DNA of 64,000 nucleotides from Aquimarina spongiae (GCF_900141785.1 NZ_FQYP01000001.1:972090-1036089); one strand, 5' to 3'; counted from the stretch's first letter, positions 52,528 to 62,401 are shown. Notes: generated from the sequence alone by a model not told the origin. Numbers and translations are program-made.

Positions 52528-55500
52528 TTAGTCAGCTACATAAGGGGCTCCTGCATCTTTCATTGCCTTTAATACTGAATTCATTTCATTTTGAACTCCA
52601 TTGAATTGCGTAGTAATTGCAGCTAATTGATTCTTGATAATACTCATAGTTTCTATATGAGTAGCTGTAGGTCCGTAGGTAGAACGCTGTACTCCCTTAA
52701 AAATAGCAAACATACGAGATTGAATGGTAGGCTTACTTTTCTCCCCTACCTGACCTTTTGATGGACTGCCACTAAATTTCTTTTGAATGCCTAGCAAGTT
52801 CTTTCTTAAAGTAGCAATCCTAGAATCCAAATCACTAGGTGCAGCAGTTGCTCTTTTCAGGGCAGTATGCATAGCCTTTATCTTTTTGTTAGCCTTGCTT
52901 AGCTTTAACCCTGTAGCAGAAACTTCTCTAATCGTATTTTCGTAATCTCTCCAAAAAGAAGTTACCTCATTCATAGAAGCTCCTTCCAAAGCACCTTTTC
53001 TTAATTGTTTTACTTCAAAAGTAATGGACTCAGAAAGTGATGTCACCGTTCCATCTATTATTTTAGACAAGGTTGCAGTATATCTGCCTGGTGCTGCCAT
53101 AAATCCTTCTGGCGCTCCAAACGGATATTGTTGTATCTCCAAAGAAACTGCATCAGGTGCAGGGTATTTTAAATCCCAGGATATACGATGAAACCCTGAA
53201 GTAACGGGACCATAAATACGTCGTACTGCTTTCCCTTGATCGTTGGTTATTGTGATCACCACAGCTGGTTTGGATGCAATACTTTCTTCATCCACTTTGT
53301 CCCACCCTGGAAATGCAATATCTTTTCCTTTATTCTTTTTCTCTGATTTTTTCCTCGTTTCTGTAGCTGATTCATAACCATCCTTTAAATAATAGGTAAA
53401 GACAGCTCCAAAATCCGGATTAGGTGCCACATAATGAGATGCTCCTAAACTTCCTTTTTCATCATCAAAATCAATATCTGGCTTAGCAATATACCACCAA
53501 GCATCTCTTGCAGGGAATAAAGTCGCTTCTTGGTTTAATTTTGCGGCCGAAATATTTCGCAATGCCGAGTAGTCATCAAAAACAAAGAATCCTCTACCAA
53601 AAGAAGCGGCTACCAAATCATTTTCTCTACGCTGAATCGTGATATCTCTAAATGATATGGTAGGTACATTGCCTTTTAACTGTACCCATCTATTTCCTCC
53701 ATTATTACTGAAATAAATACCAAATTCTGTAGCAATAAACAATAAATTTGGATCTACATGATCTTGTACCAATCTCCATACCAATGTCTTACTTGGCAAA
53801 TTCCCTTTTATAGATTTCCAGGTTCTCCCATTATCTGTACTCTTTAGCAAATAAGGACTAAAGTCACCATATTTATGATTGTCCAGAGCTACATATACGG
53901 TCCCTGCATCAAAAAGATCCGCCCTGATGTCATTTACAAATGCAGTGGCAGGAACACCTGGTAATGCGTTTACATTGATACGTCTCCAATTACTACCTCC
54001 ATCTTCAGTGGCTTGAATAATCCCATCATCCGTTCCTATATATAGCACTCCATCTTTTTTTGGTGACTCGGCAATTGAAGTAATGGTATTATAATTAGAC
54101 ATTGCCAAAAAGTCCCAAGGAGCATCCCAAGATTGCTTTTTACCCATAATTGGTAATTCAATTCGTTCTTGGTTTTTGGTTAAATCTCCAGATAAAGCTG
54201 TCCATTTGTCTCCACGATTATCAGATCTCCATAAACGTTGCGAAGCAAAATAAATTCTTTTCGGATCGTGAGCACTAACCAAAATTGGAGCATCCCAATT
54301 GAACCTTTCAAAATTCTCATTAGCACCTGGTTGTGGTTGTATATCGATCACTTCTCCTGTAGTGAGATCCACTCTCGATAAATTCCCTTCCTGTCTTTCA
54401 GCATACATGATATCAGGATTTCCTGGTTCTGTAGCAGGTTGGTGACCGTCCCAATTCAGGACAATTTTCCAATCCGAATTTTGAATACCATGTACATTAT
54501 CCGTTCTGGAAGGGCCTCCTTGTGTGCTATTATCCTGTGTACCTCCATAAATATTATAAAATGGTTGTGCATCATCTACCGCTAACTTGTAATATTGCGT
54601 TACTGGTAGATTATCTACAAACTTCCAATTATTAGTAAGGTCAAAAGATTCGTACAAACCTCCATCTGTACCTACTAACAGATAATTAGGATCGTTCTTT
54701 CTGAAAGCTATAGCATGGTTATCCGAATGTTTATGCTCTTCTTTCATTCTTTTGAATGTCTTTCCTCCATCTTCTGATATCTGCATACGTACATCTACCA
54801 AATACAATCGTTCAAAATGATGCGGTGAAGCATACAACTCTTGATAATAATGAGGTCCTGTTGCTCCTGAAACGGCATCAGATTGTTTGGTCCAGGTGGT
54901 TCCTCTATCTGATGATCGGTACACACCGCCAGTTCTTCGGTCTAGCTCGATAGCTGCATACAAGATATCAGGTTGTTGTGGTGAAATTGCCAATCCTATC
55001 TTACCCATCCACGATTTTGGTAATCCATTCTTTAATTCCTCCCAGGTTTCTCCTCCATCATTACTTCTATGAATCCCTGATCCTGGTCCTCCACCCATAT
55101 AGGCGGCAACGGTACGATGTCTTTGCCATGTAGCGGCATACAAACGATCCGGATTCCTGGGGTCTATTTGTAGATCTGTAACTCCTACCCACTGGCTATC
55201 GCCAAGGGTTTTCTTCCATGTTTTTCCTCCATCGGTAGATTTATACAATCCTCGTTCTCCTCCTTTTTTCCAAAGAGGTCCCTGAACAGCTACCCAGATA
55301 ATATTATTGTTTTCTGGGTGAATAATAATTTTAGAAATGTGCTCTGAGTTTTTTAGCCCCATGTTTTCCCATGTGGCTCCCCCGTCTTTACTTCTGTAAA
55401 TTCCATCTCCAAAACCTACGTGTCGTCCTCCTACATTTTCCCCGGTTCCAACCCAAATGATATTGTGATTGGTAGGATCAATAGTTACACAACCAATAGA

Positions 55501-55800
55501 ATAAGATGTTTGTTTGTCAAAAATAGGATTCCAGGTAGTTCCGGCGTTAACCGTTTTCCAAACCCCACCAGAACCAACGGCTACATACCAGATACTTTCG
55601 TTCTCTGGATGGATGGCAATATCTGCAATTCGACCAGACATAAATGCAGGTCCTATATTACGAAATTTGAGTCCGGTAAAAATGGAATCTGTAAGTACTG
55701 AATTTTGAGTATTGGTATTCTTGGATCGTTGTCCCATCACAGAACCAGAGGAAACCAATAAAAGAAAGCTAATAATGAAATGTGTGAATTTTCGATACAT
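52528..55800 (-). CDS. Large exported BNR/VPS10-like beta-propeller protein
   Basis: A 1,090-residue protein with a signal peptide (FIISFLLLVSSGSVMGQ). Residues about 35-745 hold repeated Asp-box/BNR units such as RSKDGGATWENMG, KSTDGGKTWKKTL, RSNDGGETWEEL and RSSDRGTTWTKQ, which build one or two seven- to ten-bladed propellers like those of sortilin/VPS10 and xyloglucan-active proteins. Residues about 790-1090 form a tail including VRRIYGPVTSGFHRISWDLK (fibronectin-like) and a helical C-terminus (about 985-1085). Proteins of this kind are often called glycosyl hydrolases, but no catalytic pair is evident here. A binding role is more likely. Confidence 0.85.
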   Translation of the reverse strand: MYRKFTHFIISFLLLVSSGSVMGQRSKNTNTQNSVLTDSIFTGLKFRNIGPAFMSGRIADIAIHPENESIWYVAVGSGGVWKTVNAGTTWNPIFDKQTSYSIGCVTIDPTNHNIIWVGTGENVGGRHVGFGDGIYRSKDGGATWENMGLKNSEHISKIIIHPENNNIIWVAVQGPLWKKGGERGLYKSTDGGKTWKKTLGDSQWVGVTDLQIDPRNPDRLYAATWQRHRTVAAYMGGGPGSGIHRSNDGGETWEELKNGLPKSWMGKIGLAISPQQPDILYAAIELDRRTGGVYRSSDRGTTWTKQSDAVSGATGPHYYQELYASPHHFERLYLVDVRMQISEDGGKTFKRMKEEHKHSDNHAIAFRKNDPNYLLVGTDGGLYESFDLTNNWKFVDNLPVTQYYKLAVDDAQPFYNIYGGTQDNSTQGGPSRTDNVHGIQNSDWKIVLNWDGHQPATEPGNPDIMYAERQEGNLSRVDLTTGEVIDIQPQPGANENFERFNWDAPILVSAHDPKRIYFASQRLWRSDNRGDKWTALSGDLTKNQERIELPIMGKKQSWDAPWDFLAMSNYNTITSIAESPKKDGVLYIGTDDGIIQATEDGGSNWRRINVNALPGVPATAFVNDIRADLFDAGTVYVALDNHKYGDFSPYLLKSTDNGRTWKSIKGNLPSKTLVWRLVQDHVDPNLLFIATEFGIYFSNNGGNRWVQLKGNVPTISFRDITIQRRENDLVAASFGRGFFVFDDYSALRNISAAKLNQEATLFPARDAWWYIAKPDIDFDDEKGSLGASHYVAPNPDFGAVFTYYLKDGYESATETRKKSEKKNKGKDIAFPGWDKVDEESIASKPAVVITITNDQGKAVRRIYGPVTSGFHRISWDLKYPAPDAVSLEIQQYPFGAPEGFMAAPGRYTATLSKIIDGTVTSLSESITFEVKQLRKGALEGASMNEVTSFWRDYENTIREVSATGLKLSKANKKIKAMHTALKRATAAPSDLDSRIATLRKNLLGIQKKFSGSPSKGQVGEKSKPTIQSRMFAIFKGVQRSTYGPTATHIETMSIIKNQLAAITTQFNGVQNEMNSVLKAMKDAGAPYVAD

Positions 55801-55923
55801 ATCAATTACGGTGATTAGTTAATAGTTTAATTGATTCCAGAAAATTATCGCTATTTCAATAATTATCTCTTAACAAAAACATAAAACTATTCGAAAACTC
55901 TTAGAAAAATTAGCTCCTAATTG

Positions 55924-57069
55924 CTATTCTTCACGCTGATACTTTGCCTTTTTACTACCTGCGTACATTTCATACTTTAACAGACGAGACTCTAATTTAC
56001 CATTGAAAACTTTAATTTTTCTAGACGGTCGAAGTCCTACATGTTTTAAAGCCTCAAGATTACCAGTTACAAACCAGGCATTGGTCCCCGGATAACCACG
56101 TTTCAAAGTATCCCCTATATTTCCATAAAATTCGGGGACATTAATCTCAAGTCGTTCATCATAAGGGGGGTTAAATAGAATATGAAGCGGCCCTTCGGTT
56201 TCCTTCTCACTTTCGAAAAAATTCTGCTCTTTTACTTTAATGAAATCCGAAAGGTTAGCATTTTCTATATTGGTTTTAGCCTTTCTCACCACAGATGGTG
56301 CTTTATCCATTCCGATAATAGAATGACTAAAATTTCGTGTTTTATTCAAGCATGCTTCTTCTATTTTTTCAAAAAGATCCATATCCCAATCCAGCCATCG
56401 TTCAAAAGCAAATTCTTTCCTATTCAAATTTGCTGGGATATTACAAGCGATCATAGCTGCTTCTATAGGAATGGTACCACTACCACACATGGGATCTAAA
56501 AAGTCAGATTGCCCTTCCCATCCAGAAAGCAGTAACAATCCGGCAGCCAATACTTCATTGATTGGAGCGATATTAGTATTTGTCCGATATCCACGTAAAT
56601 GCAACGAACCACCGGAGCTATCCAAAGATACTGTGCACAAGTCTCTCTGTATATGAACATCTACAGAAAGGTCAGGAAAACTCAAATCTACATTAGGCCT
56701 TCTCCCTTTTTCTTTACGGAATCGATCGACAATAGCATCCTTGGTTTTGAGAGCTATAAATTTGGAATGATTAAACAGATCAGAATTTACTGTTGCATAC
56801 ACCGCAAAAGTATCATCTACTGTCATATAATCATTCCAACGGATACTTTGTATAAAATCATACAGTTCATTCTCATTTTTAATTTTTCGAGATGTTACAG
56901 GTTTTAATATTTTTATGGCTGTTCGAAGGCAGAGATTGGCCTTATACATAAACCCTGTATCCCCATAAAAACTAACCATTCTGTTACCAACAACTACCTT
57001 TTGCGCACCAAGGTCTCTTAATTCTTTCGCCAGAATTTCTTCGAAGCCAAAAAGCGTTTTGGCTACCAT
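55924..57069 (-). CDS. THUMP-domain 23S rRNA guanine-N2-methyltransferase (RlmL N-domain type)
   Basis: A 381-residue protein from the ATG at 57069. The in-frame start further out, at 57087, is GTG and adds six residues. The N-terminal THUMP domain (about 45-155) is followed by the methyltransferase core with DPMCGSGTIPIEAAM (192-206) and the catalytic motif FNPPYDERL (NPPY, 300-303), typical of guanine-N2 methylation. Length fits the RlmL N-terminal half, as in the Bacteroidota and the YcbY split forms. It methylates an rRNA guanine in the cytoplasm. The exact site is not deducible. Confidence 0.88.
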   Translation of the reverse strand: MVAKTLFGFEEILAKELRDLGAQKVVVGNRMVSFYGDTGFMYKANLCLRTAIKILKPVTSRKIKNENELYDFIQSIRWNDYMTVDDTFAVYATVNSDLFNHSKFIALKTKDAIVDRFRKEKGRRPNVDLSFPDLSVDVHIQRDLCTVSLDSSGGSLHLRGYRTNTNIAPINEVLAAGLLLLSGWEGQSDFLDPMCGSGTIPIEAAMIACNIPANLNRKEFAFERWLDWDMDLFEKIEEACLNKTRNFSHSIIGMDKAPSVVRKAKTNIENANLSDFIKVKEQNFFESEKETEGPLHILFNPPYDERLEINVPEFYGNIGDTLKRGYPGTNAWFVTGNLEALKHVGLRPSRKIKVFNGKLESRLLKYEMYAGSKKAKYQREE

Positions 57070-57127
57070 TTTGAATGAATTGCTCACTATCTTCGTATTC
57101 TCTTATAATTAAAAGGCAAAAATACAC

Positions 57128-57135
57128 TAATTTTG
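57128..57135 (+). promoter_or_regulatory. Putative -7 element abutting the methyltransferase ATG
   Basis: TAATTTTG matches TAnnTTTG exactly and ends 6 nt before the ATG at 57142, so the mRNA would be leaderless or nearly so. It also argues against the TTG start at 57133, which lies inside the element. Confidence 0.55.
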
Positions 57136-57141
57136 CGCCCT

Positions 57142-57873
57142 ATGCTAAAAGATTCTACAATGTGGTATGCATCATGGTTTGATACACCATACTATCATAT
57201 TTTATATAAAGATAGAGATCAAACTGAAGCCAAAGACTTTATGGATAACCTAACCCGTTATCTCAGTTTGGAAAAAGGAGAAAAAATTTTGGATCTTGCT
57301 TGCGGCAAAGGTCGACATAGTATCTATTTAAATTCATTGGGTTTTGATGTTACTGGAGTGGATTTATCCAAAAACAGTATCGCTTATGCTTCTCAGTTTG
57401 AAAATGAGACTTTGAAATTCCGAGTACATGATATGTGCAAACCTTATCCCGAGCAATTTTCCGGAGTTTTTAATCTATTTACTAGTTTCGGTTATTTTGA
57501 CAAAGAGGAAGATAATCTTAGCACTATAAAGGCTATTAAATCCAATTTGAATGCTTCTGGGTTTGGTGTTATTGATTTTTTGAATACCGATTATGTAATT
57601 AAACACCTGGTACCCGAAGAAGAAAAACAGGTTGAGGGAATCAACTTTCATATCCAAAGGTATGTAGAGAATGGGCATATCGTCAAAGAAATTCGTTTTA
57701 AAGATCAGGGAGAAGATTTCTTTTTTACAGAACGGGTAAAAGCAATTAGTCTGGAAGACTTTAAAGATTATTTTGATCAGGCCGAAGTACATCTTCTGGA
57801 TGTCTTTGGAAACTACCAACTTCAAAAGTTCTATAAAGAAACTTCACCGAGACTTATCTTAATTTTTAAATAG
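57142..57873 (+). CDS. Class I SAM-dependent methyltransferase
   Basis: A 243-residue enzyme. SAM-binding motif I is KILDLACGKGRHSIYLNSLG (about 48-67) and motif II is VTGVDLSKNSIAYA. The opening WYASWFDTPYYHILYKDRD is conserved in flavobacterial relatives, as I recall. The methyl acceptor is unknown. The last base of its stop is shared with the GTG start of the ZIP transporter gene, so the two are coupled. Confidence 0.88.
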   Translation: MLKDSTMWYASWFDTPYYHILYKDRDQTEAKDFMDNLTRYLSLEKGEKILDLACGKGRHSIYLNSLGFDVTGVDLSKNSIAYASQFENETLKFRVHDMCKPYPEQFSGVFNLFTSFGYFDKEEDNLSTIKAIKSNLNASGFGVIDFLNTDYVIKHLVPEEEKQVEGINFHIQRYVENGHIVKEIRFKDQGEDFFFTERVKAISLEDFKDYFDQAEVHLLDVFGNYQLQKFYKETSPRLILIFK

Positions 57874-58550
57874 TGAAGCATTACTTATTAACTATAGCTG
57901 CCATTTTTGTAGGAAGTCTTATTGTTTTCATATTCAGACCTTCTAATCAAAAGAACCTAAAACTGCTTCTAGCATTTAGTGGAGCTTTTTTATTGGCTAT
58001 CACAGTGTTTGATTTGCTACCAGAAGTCTTTGAAGATAATCACTTCGGGAAACAAACAGGGATCTGGATTATGGTCGGTATTTTATTGCAAAAAATACTG
58101 GAATACTTTTCCAAAGGAGCAGAACACGGCCATATACATCTGGACAAAGATACCAAACAATTACCTAAATTGTTATTTATAAGTTTAGGTATTCATGCAT
58201 TGTTAGAAGGTTTTCCAATTCATCAGGCCGAAGGAATCTTATTGGGTATTATTGTTCATAAGATACCTGTAGCGATGATTTTGACTACATTCTTGCTACA
58301 TACCAAAATCAAACCAGTAACCATCGGGATTACTCTTTTTGTTTTTGCCTTAATGACTCCACTAGGTACTTTTTTGAGTGAACACTTAGAGATCGTTCAA
58401 GGATACTATAAAGAAATCACAGCCTTGGTCATTGGGATATTCCTTCATGTATCTACTACAATTCTTTTTGAGAGTAGCGAAGGTCATAAGTTCAACATCA
58501 CAAAGTTGATGATTATTCTATTGGCAACAGTGACAGCATTTTTGATTTAA
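57873..58550 (+). CDS. ZIP-family metal transporter (GTG start)
   Basis: A 225-residue protein with seven or eight hydrophobic helices. The metal-site helices carry ISLGIHALLEGFPIHQAEG (about 108-126) and GIIVHKIPVAM (about 129-139), the His- and Glu-containing motifs of ZIP transporters. A short histidine loop (GAEHGHIHLDKD) lies between helices. It should move zinc or a related divalent cation into the cytoplasm. The GTG start overlaps the previous stop by one base; no other start fits. The next gene begins 1 bp after its stop. Confidence 0.9.
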   Translation: MKHYLLTIAAIFVGSLIVFIFRPSNQKNLKLLLAFSGAFLLAITVFDLLPEVFEDNHFGKQTGIWIMVGILLQKILEYFSKGAEHGHIHLDKDTKQLPKLLFISLGIHALLEGFPIHQAEGILLGIIVHKIPVAMILTTFLLHTKIKPVTIGITLFVFALMTPLGTFLSEHLEIVQGYYKEITALVIGIFLHVSTTILFESSEGHKFNITKLMIILLATVTAFLI

Positions 58551-58551
58551 C

Positions 58552-58980
58552 ATGTTTAGTAAAGAAGAATCAAAACGTATACGACAAGAATTTTGGACCT
58601 CTTTTGGAAAAGCATATCCACGTAAATGGCTATTATATAACACCAAAATCAAAGATGTATCGCTTAAATTCACATTTACTACCAAAAAAGCAGAAGTCTC
58701 CATAGACATTGAGCCATGGGATGATCTGATTCGAGAATACTACTACGATAAATTAGTAAGTTTAAAAAACTTACTAACTACAGATTACATTGCTGATATC
58801 ATATATGACCCTACATACGAATTGGATAATGGAAAGATAATCTCCAGAGTCTATTGCCAACTCCATGAAGTTAGCATTCATAACAAAAACTCCTGGCAGC
58901 AAACTATGGAGTTCTTGTATACCAAAATGGATCTTTTAGAAACATTTTTTATAGAATATAAAGATTTTATAAAAGATTAG
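58552..58980 (+). CDS. DUF4268 family protein
   Basis: A 142-residue soluble protein. The opening KEESKRIRQEFWTSFGKAYP and the central KAEVSIDIEPWDDLIREYYY match DUF4268 as I recall it. That family has a nuclease-like fold in some accounts, but no catalytic motif is obvious here. It follows the ZIP gene with one base between stop and start, so the three genes from 57142 form one operon. Function unknown. Confidence 0.82.
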   Translation: MFSKEESKRIRQEFWTSFGKAYPRKWLLYNTKIKDVSLKFTFTTKKAEVSIDIEPWDDLIREYYYDKLVSLKNLLTTDYIADIIYDPTYELDNGKIISRVYCQLHEVSIHNKNSWQQTMEFLYTKMDLLETFFIEYKDFIKD

Positions 58981-59080
58981 ATTCTAATTTGAGTATTCTT
59001 AAAAAAAACACCTGATAAATTACCAAAATCATAATTTGATTTGTTTTTTGTACATTGAGCTATAACATAAACTCACTATT

Positions 59081-59881
59081 ATGAAAAACAAATTAAAATG
59101 CTCAGCATTGGTGCTGTTGATTGCTATTTGCTTTCAGTGTACCCAAGAAGAAACGACACCACAAGCACAAGAAATTGGCTTAGAAGCACAAGATGAAAAT
59201 CATTTTAAAGGAATAGTAACTGTTGATAATGTTGCCGTAAAATACGCAGTAACCGCAACAGCAGATCTCATTTTTGATGTTCGTATCGCTATCGATAATA
59301 AAAGTATCAATGCTATAGTAAACTACAATGACGAAAGTATTGCCATTGACGGACATAACCATGTATTTAAGGAATCCCAAAAAGAGGCATTATTGAAAAT
59401 GGGTAGCCTAATTGCAGATTACATACTGTCTAACAAAGAAGGAAATATTTCTATGACAGAATACACACTATTAACTTTGATAGAATACTGGGGTAAGTCT
59501 CCCATAGATTACGTATACACCAAAAGAAATGTAGTTACCGAAGTAAATACCACAAATCTTAAAAGTAGAAATGAAGGTATTACCTGTATCAGACGAAATA
59601 CTTATGTAAACGCCGAATATGATGATGCTCGTGGAAATCAAAGAGATCGGGTACGGGTAGGCAGCAAGCCAAGAACCAACTACGGGTGCATGGGAAGATG
59701 CGGTGCAGATTGCGGTAGATGGTGGATTCCTAGTGCCTGGACAAAGGACTGTATGGATCATGATCAATGCAGTAATGTAAACAATGCAAGTGGAGGCGCA
59801 AGTGATAGGAATTGCGGTGATGAATTTAATGAAGCTGCAGATGATTATGTATTTGGAGTAATAAGAGGTTGCAGAGGATAA
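59081..59881 (+). CDS. Exported protein with a C-terminal phospholipase-A2-like domain
   Basis: A 266-residue protein. The N-terminal hydrophobic leader (about 1-19) is followed by CTQEE, so it may be a lipoprotein, although the lipobox (CFQC) is poor. Residues about 30-160 are a mixed region with no recognised fold. The C-terminus (about 168-266) is Cys-rich: Cys203, 207, 211, 224, 230, 245 and 264. It contains the PLA2-type C-x-x-HD-x-C core CMDHDQC (His227, Asp228) after YGCMGRCGADCG, and a downstream acidic helix (CGDEFNEAADDYVFG). The His-Asp dyad of secreted PLA2 enzymes would be His227 and an acidic residue in that helix. Family identity is inferred. Confidence 0.75.
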   Translation: MKNKLKCSALVLLIAICFQCTQEETTPQAQEIGLEAQDENHFKGIVTVDNVAVKYAVTATADLIFDVRIAIDNKSINAIVNYNDESIAIDGHNHVFKESQKEALLKMGSLIADYILSNKEGNISMTEYTLLTLIEYWGKSPIDYVYTKRNVVTEVNTTNLKSRNEGITCIRRNTYVNAEYDDARGNQRDRVRVGSKPRTNYGCMGRCGADCGRWWIPSAWTKDCMDHDQCSNVNNASGGASDRNCGDEFNEAADDYVFGVIRGCRG

Positions 59882-59904
59882 CCCCAACTATAAAAAAATA
59901 AATT

Positions 59905-59940
59905 AAAAATGGCTATTGTTTTAAAGCAATAGCCATTTTT
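59905..59940 (+). terminator. Intrinsic terminator of the PLA2-like gene
   Basis: AAAAATGGCTATTG pairs perfectly with CAATAGCCATTTTT around an 8-nt loop, about 24 nt after the stop. It can also work on the minus strand. Confidence 0.92.
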
Positions 59941-60137
59941 GGTATCAGCAAATGCATAAAGATGATATCTACTTTATTTTCAAAAACTTAACTATATACT
60001 GAGAAGGCAGATCACTTTTCAAGAATTTTTATCCAAAAAAGAAGCTTTATTCCTACAATTTTAACAACAAATATCTTTAATTATGGTTTTTCAACACATT
60101 ATTTAGGCTTTTTAACCATCAAGTAACTTTTTTTTAA

Positions 60138-60145
60138 TATATTTG
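60138..60145 (+). promoter_or_regulatory. Putative -7 element of the hybrid kinase gene
   Basis: TATATTTG matches TAnnTTTG, 20 nt before the ATG at 60166. No clear -33 TTTG was found upstream. Confidence 0.45.
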
Positions 60146-60165
60146 AGCGCCCCAAAACTGGAATA

Positions 60166-62379
60166 ATGAATAGCCTTAAAATATTTAGATATTTTATATG
60201 CCTTTTATTGACTTGTCTATTCTTCATAGATACTCATGCCCGAGAATATGAAGATATGTCTTTCTCAGAGCTCAAAAACACCCTATCTCATACTGAAAAA
60301 CAGTTAAACACAGTAGGAAGAGCTAATAGCATACTGATTTCAGAGACTATTATAGATATTGCCGAAAAATTCAGTACCAAACAACAATACTATCTTAAAG
60401 CAAGTGCTTATAATCTATTAGGTAAAATATCCCTTTCTTCAAGAGATTATGAAGAAGCCCTTGAAAATTTTAAAATCGCAGACCTTTTCGCAAAAGAACT
60501 CAGTGGTTTTGATGAAGTGGCTATAGATATCAATAACAATATTGCTCTGGTCTATCTAGAAGGATTTAACAAACCAGGGCGAGCACTTAAAAGAATCAAT
60601 TACATCAATAAGAATTTTTCAGATTTAGATGAATACACCAAACATCTTCTTCAACTGAATCTCGCGAATATTTATTTAAAGACGAAACGATACAATAAGT
60701 CAAAAAGATTATTACAGAAGTGTCTTAGCTTCTTTAAAACTAACGCAGAATACACCCCAAAATTAGTAATGACCTATACCAGTATTGCTGAATATTACTC
60801 ATACATAAGGCAGTACAAAAAAGCAATACAAAATTTTGAATTAGCGGCATCTATTGCCGAAAAAAGCGAGCTTTACAGAGAAGCAATGATCATTTATCAG
60901 AAGTATGAAAGCTTACTGATTAAAATGGGAAATAAGGAAAAGGCATATGTAATTCTTAAAAAATATACCAAACACCATCAAACTGCACTTGAGAGCGAAA
61001 AACTAGAAGCAGATAGATATAAAAAACAACTTACAGTAAGTGAGGCAAAAAAAACTATAGAAACTCAAAAGGCACAGCAATCCAAAACCGTATCTATTTT
61101 TACCCTGTCCCTACTCCTTCTGTGTTTGACGTTGTTTTGCTTCTTTGTCTATAATCATAAAAAAACTAAAGTACTGGGAGAGTCTCTTGCTTTAAAAAAC
61201 AAAGAATTAAAGATAGCTAAGGAAAAATCGGATCGTTTGGCTGCGGTTAAAACCAAGTTTATTTCTACTGTTAGTCACGAATTAAGAACACCTCTTTATG
61301 GAGTAATAGGGTTATCCTCTATATTAATGGAACGCATTAAGGATGAAGAAAATCATAACTTTATCAAGTTAATGAAGTTTTCTGCTGATCATTTATTAAA
61401 CTTGATTAACGATGTTCTTCAGGTTACAAAAATGGAATCCTATGAAATTCAACTAGACGAATCCGTTTACAATATAAAGAATTTGGCAAACGATATTAAA
61501 AACTCGTTTGAATATCAGGCCGATAAAAATGGGAATACATTGCACCTTAATCTTGATCCTACTATTCCAAATCTGTTAATTGGTGACTCTGTACGATTAT
61601 CACAGATTTTTATCAATCTTATTAGTAATGCAAACAAATTTACCAGAGAAGGAAACATTTGGTTAAATTTTAAAAACCCAAAAATAGAAAACGATACGGT
61701 TGAAATTACCTTCGAGGTAAAAGACGATGGAAGAGGTATTCCGTTGGATAAGCAAGAACTTATATTTGAGAAATTCTCTCAGGCTAACTCCTCTGATCAT
61801 ACTACCGGAACAGGTTTAGGATTAAATATCGTGAGAAAATTGGTAGAGCTACACGGCGGTGATATTAAGGTAGAAAGTATTCCTGGGGAAGGAGCTACTT
61901 TCTATTTCAGTATTCCATTTAAAATCCATGAAGCAAACGAGGAAGAACAAACAGAACGCCCTTCAGAAAATTTAATCACTTTAGATAATAGTCAAGATCA
62001 CAGTATTCTTATTGTTGAGGACAATAAGATCAATCAAATTGTTACCCAGAATATTCTAAAAACCAAAGGGTATGTTTCTGATATTGCAGATGATGGTCTT
62101 ATTGCTATTGATATGGTGAAACAAAAACATTATGATCTTATTTTGATGGATTTAAACATGCCAAATATGAATGGTATGGAAGCTACTAAGAAAATAAGAG
62201 AATTTAATTTAGATATTCCGATAATCGCTTTAACGGCTTCTGATACAAAAGACACAATTACCGAGATATTGAATACCGAATCAGGTTTCTGTGATTACAT
62301 GAGAAAACCGTTTAAGAAAGAAGAGTTTTTCAAAAAAATAAACTCGTACTTAGTCAGTAAAATTTCTAAAGCTTCCTAA
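60166..62379 (+). CDS. Hybrid sensor histidine kinase with periplasmic TPR domain
   Basis: A 737-residue protein with a signal/anchor at about 7-22 (YFICLLLTCLFFIDTHAR). A TPR array (about 70-275) includes NLLGKISLSSRDYEEALENF and MTYTSIAEYYSYIRQYKKAI. A second hydrophobic helix (SIFTLSLLLLCLTLFCFFVY, about 310-329) leads to HisKA with His371 in VSHELRTPLYGVIG, the HATPase (about 480-590, with TGTGLGLNIVRKL) and a receiver with Asp662 in LILMDLNMPNMNGMEA. There is no output domain, so it probably passes phosphate to a separate regulator. The TPR part may sense a periplasmic protein or peptide; the signal is unknown. Confidence 0.92.
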   Translation: MNSLKIFRYFICLLLTCLFFIDTHAREYEDMSFSELKNTLSHTEKQLNTVGRANSILISETIIDIAEKFSTKQQYYLKASAYNLLGKISLSSRDYEEALENFKIADLFAKELSGFDEVAIDINNNIALVYLEGFNKPGRALKRINYINKNFSDLDEYTKHLLQLNLANIYLKTKRYNKSKRLLQKCLSFFKTNAEYTPKLVMTYTSIAEYYSYIRQYKKAIQNFELAASIAEKSELYREAMIIYQKYESLLIKMGNKEKAYVILKKYTKHHQTALESEKLEADRYKKQLTVSEAKKTIETQKAQQSKTVSIFTLSLLLLCLTLFCFFVYNHKKTKVLGESLALKNKELKIAKEKSDRLAAVKTKFISTVSHELRTPLYGVIGLSSILMERIKDEENHNFIKLMKFSADHLLNLINDVLQVTKMESYEIQLDESVYNIKNLANDIKNSFEYQADKNGNTLHLNLDPTIPNLLIGDSVRLSQIFINLISNANKFTREGNIWLNFKNPKIENDTVEITFEVKDDGRGIPLDKQELIFEKFSQANSSDHTTGTGLGLNIVRKLVELHGGDIKVESIPGEGATFYFSIPFKIHEANEEEQTERPSENLITLDNSQDHSILIVEDNKINQIVTQNILKTKGYVSDIADDGLIAIDMVKQKHYDLILMDLNMPNMNGMEATKKIREFNLDIPIIALTASDTKDTITEILNTESGFCDYMRKPFKKEEFFKKINSYLVSKISKAS

Positions 62380-62401
62380 TTAAGCTGTAATTATTCCTGT
62401 C

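Noticed and set aside
52528..55800. Sialidase or xyloglucanase activity for the BNR protein
   Set aside because: Asp-box repeats alone do not show catalysis, and no catalytic residue set was identified. It was kept as a propeller protein of unknown function.
59471..59887. A 138-residue minus-strand frame over the PLA2-like gene
   Set aside because: It is a shadow of the plus-strand gene. Its Ile/Ser/Thr-rich sequence reflects the reverse of that gene and it has no start context.
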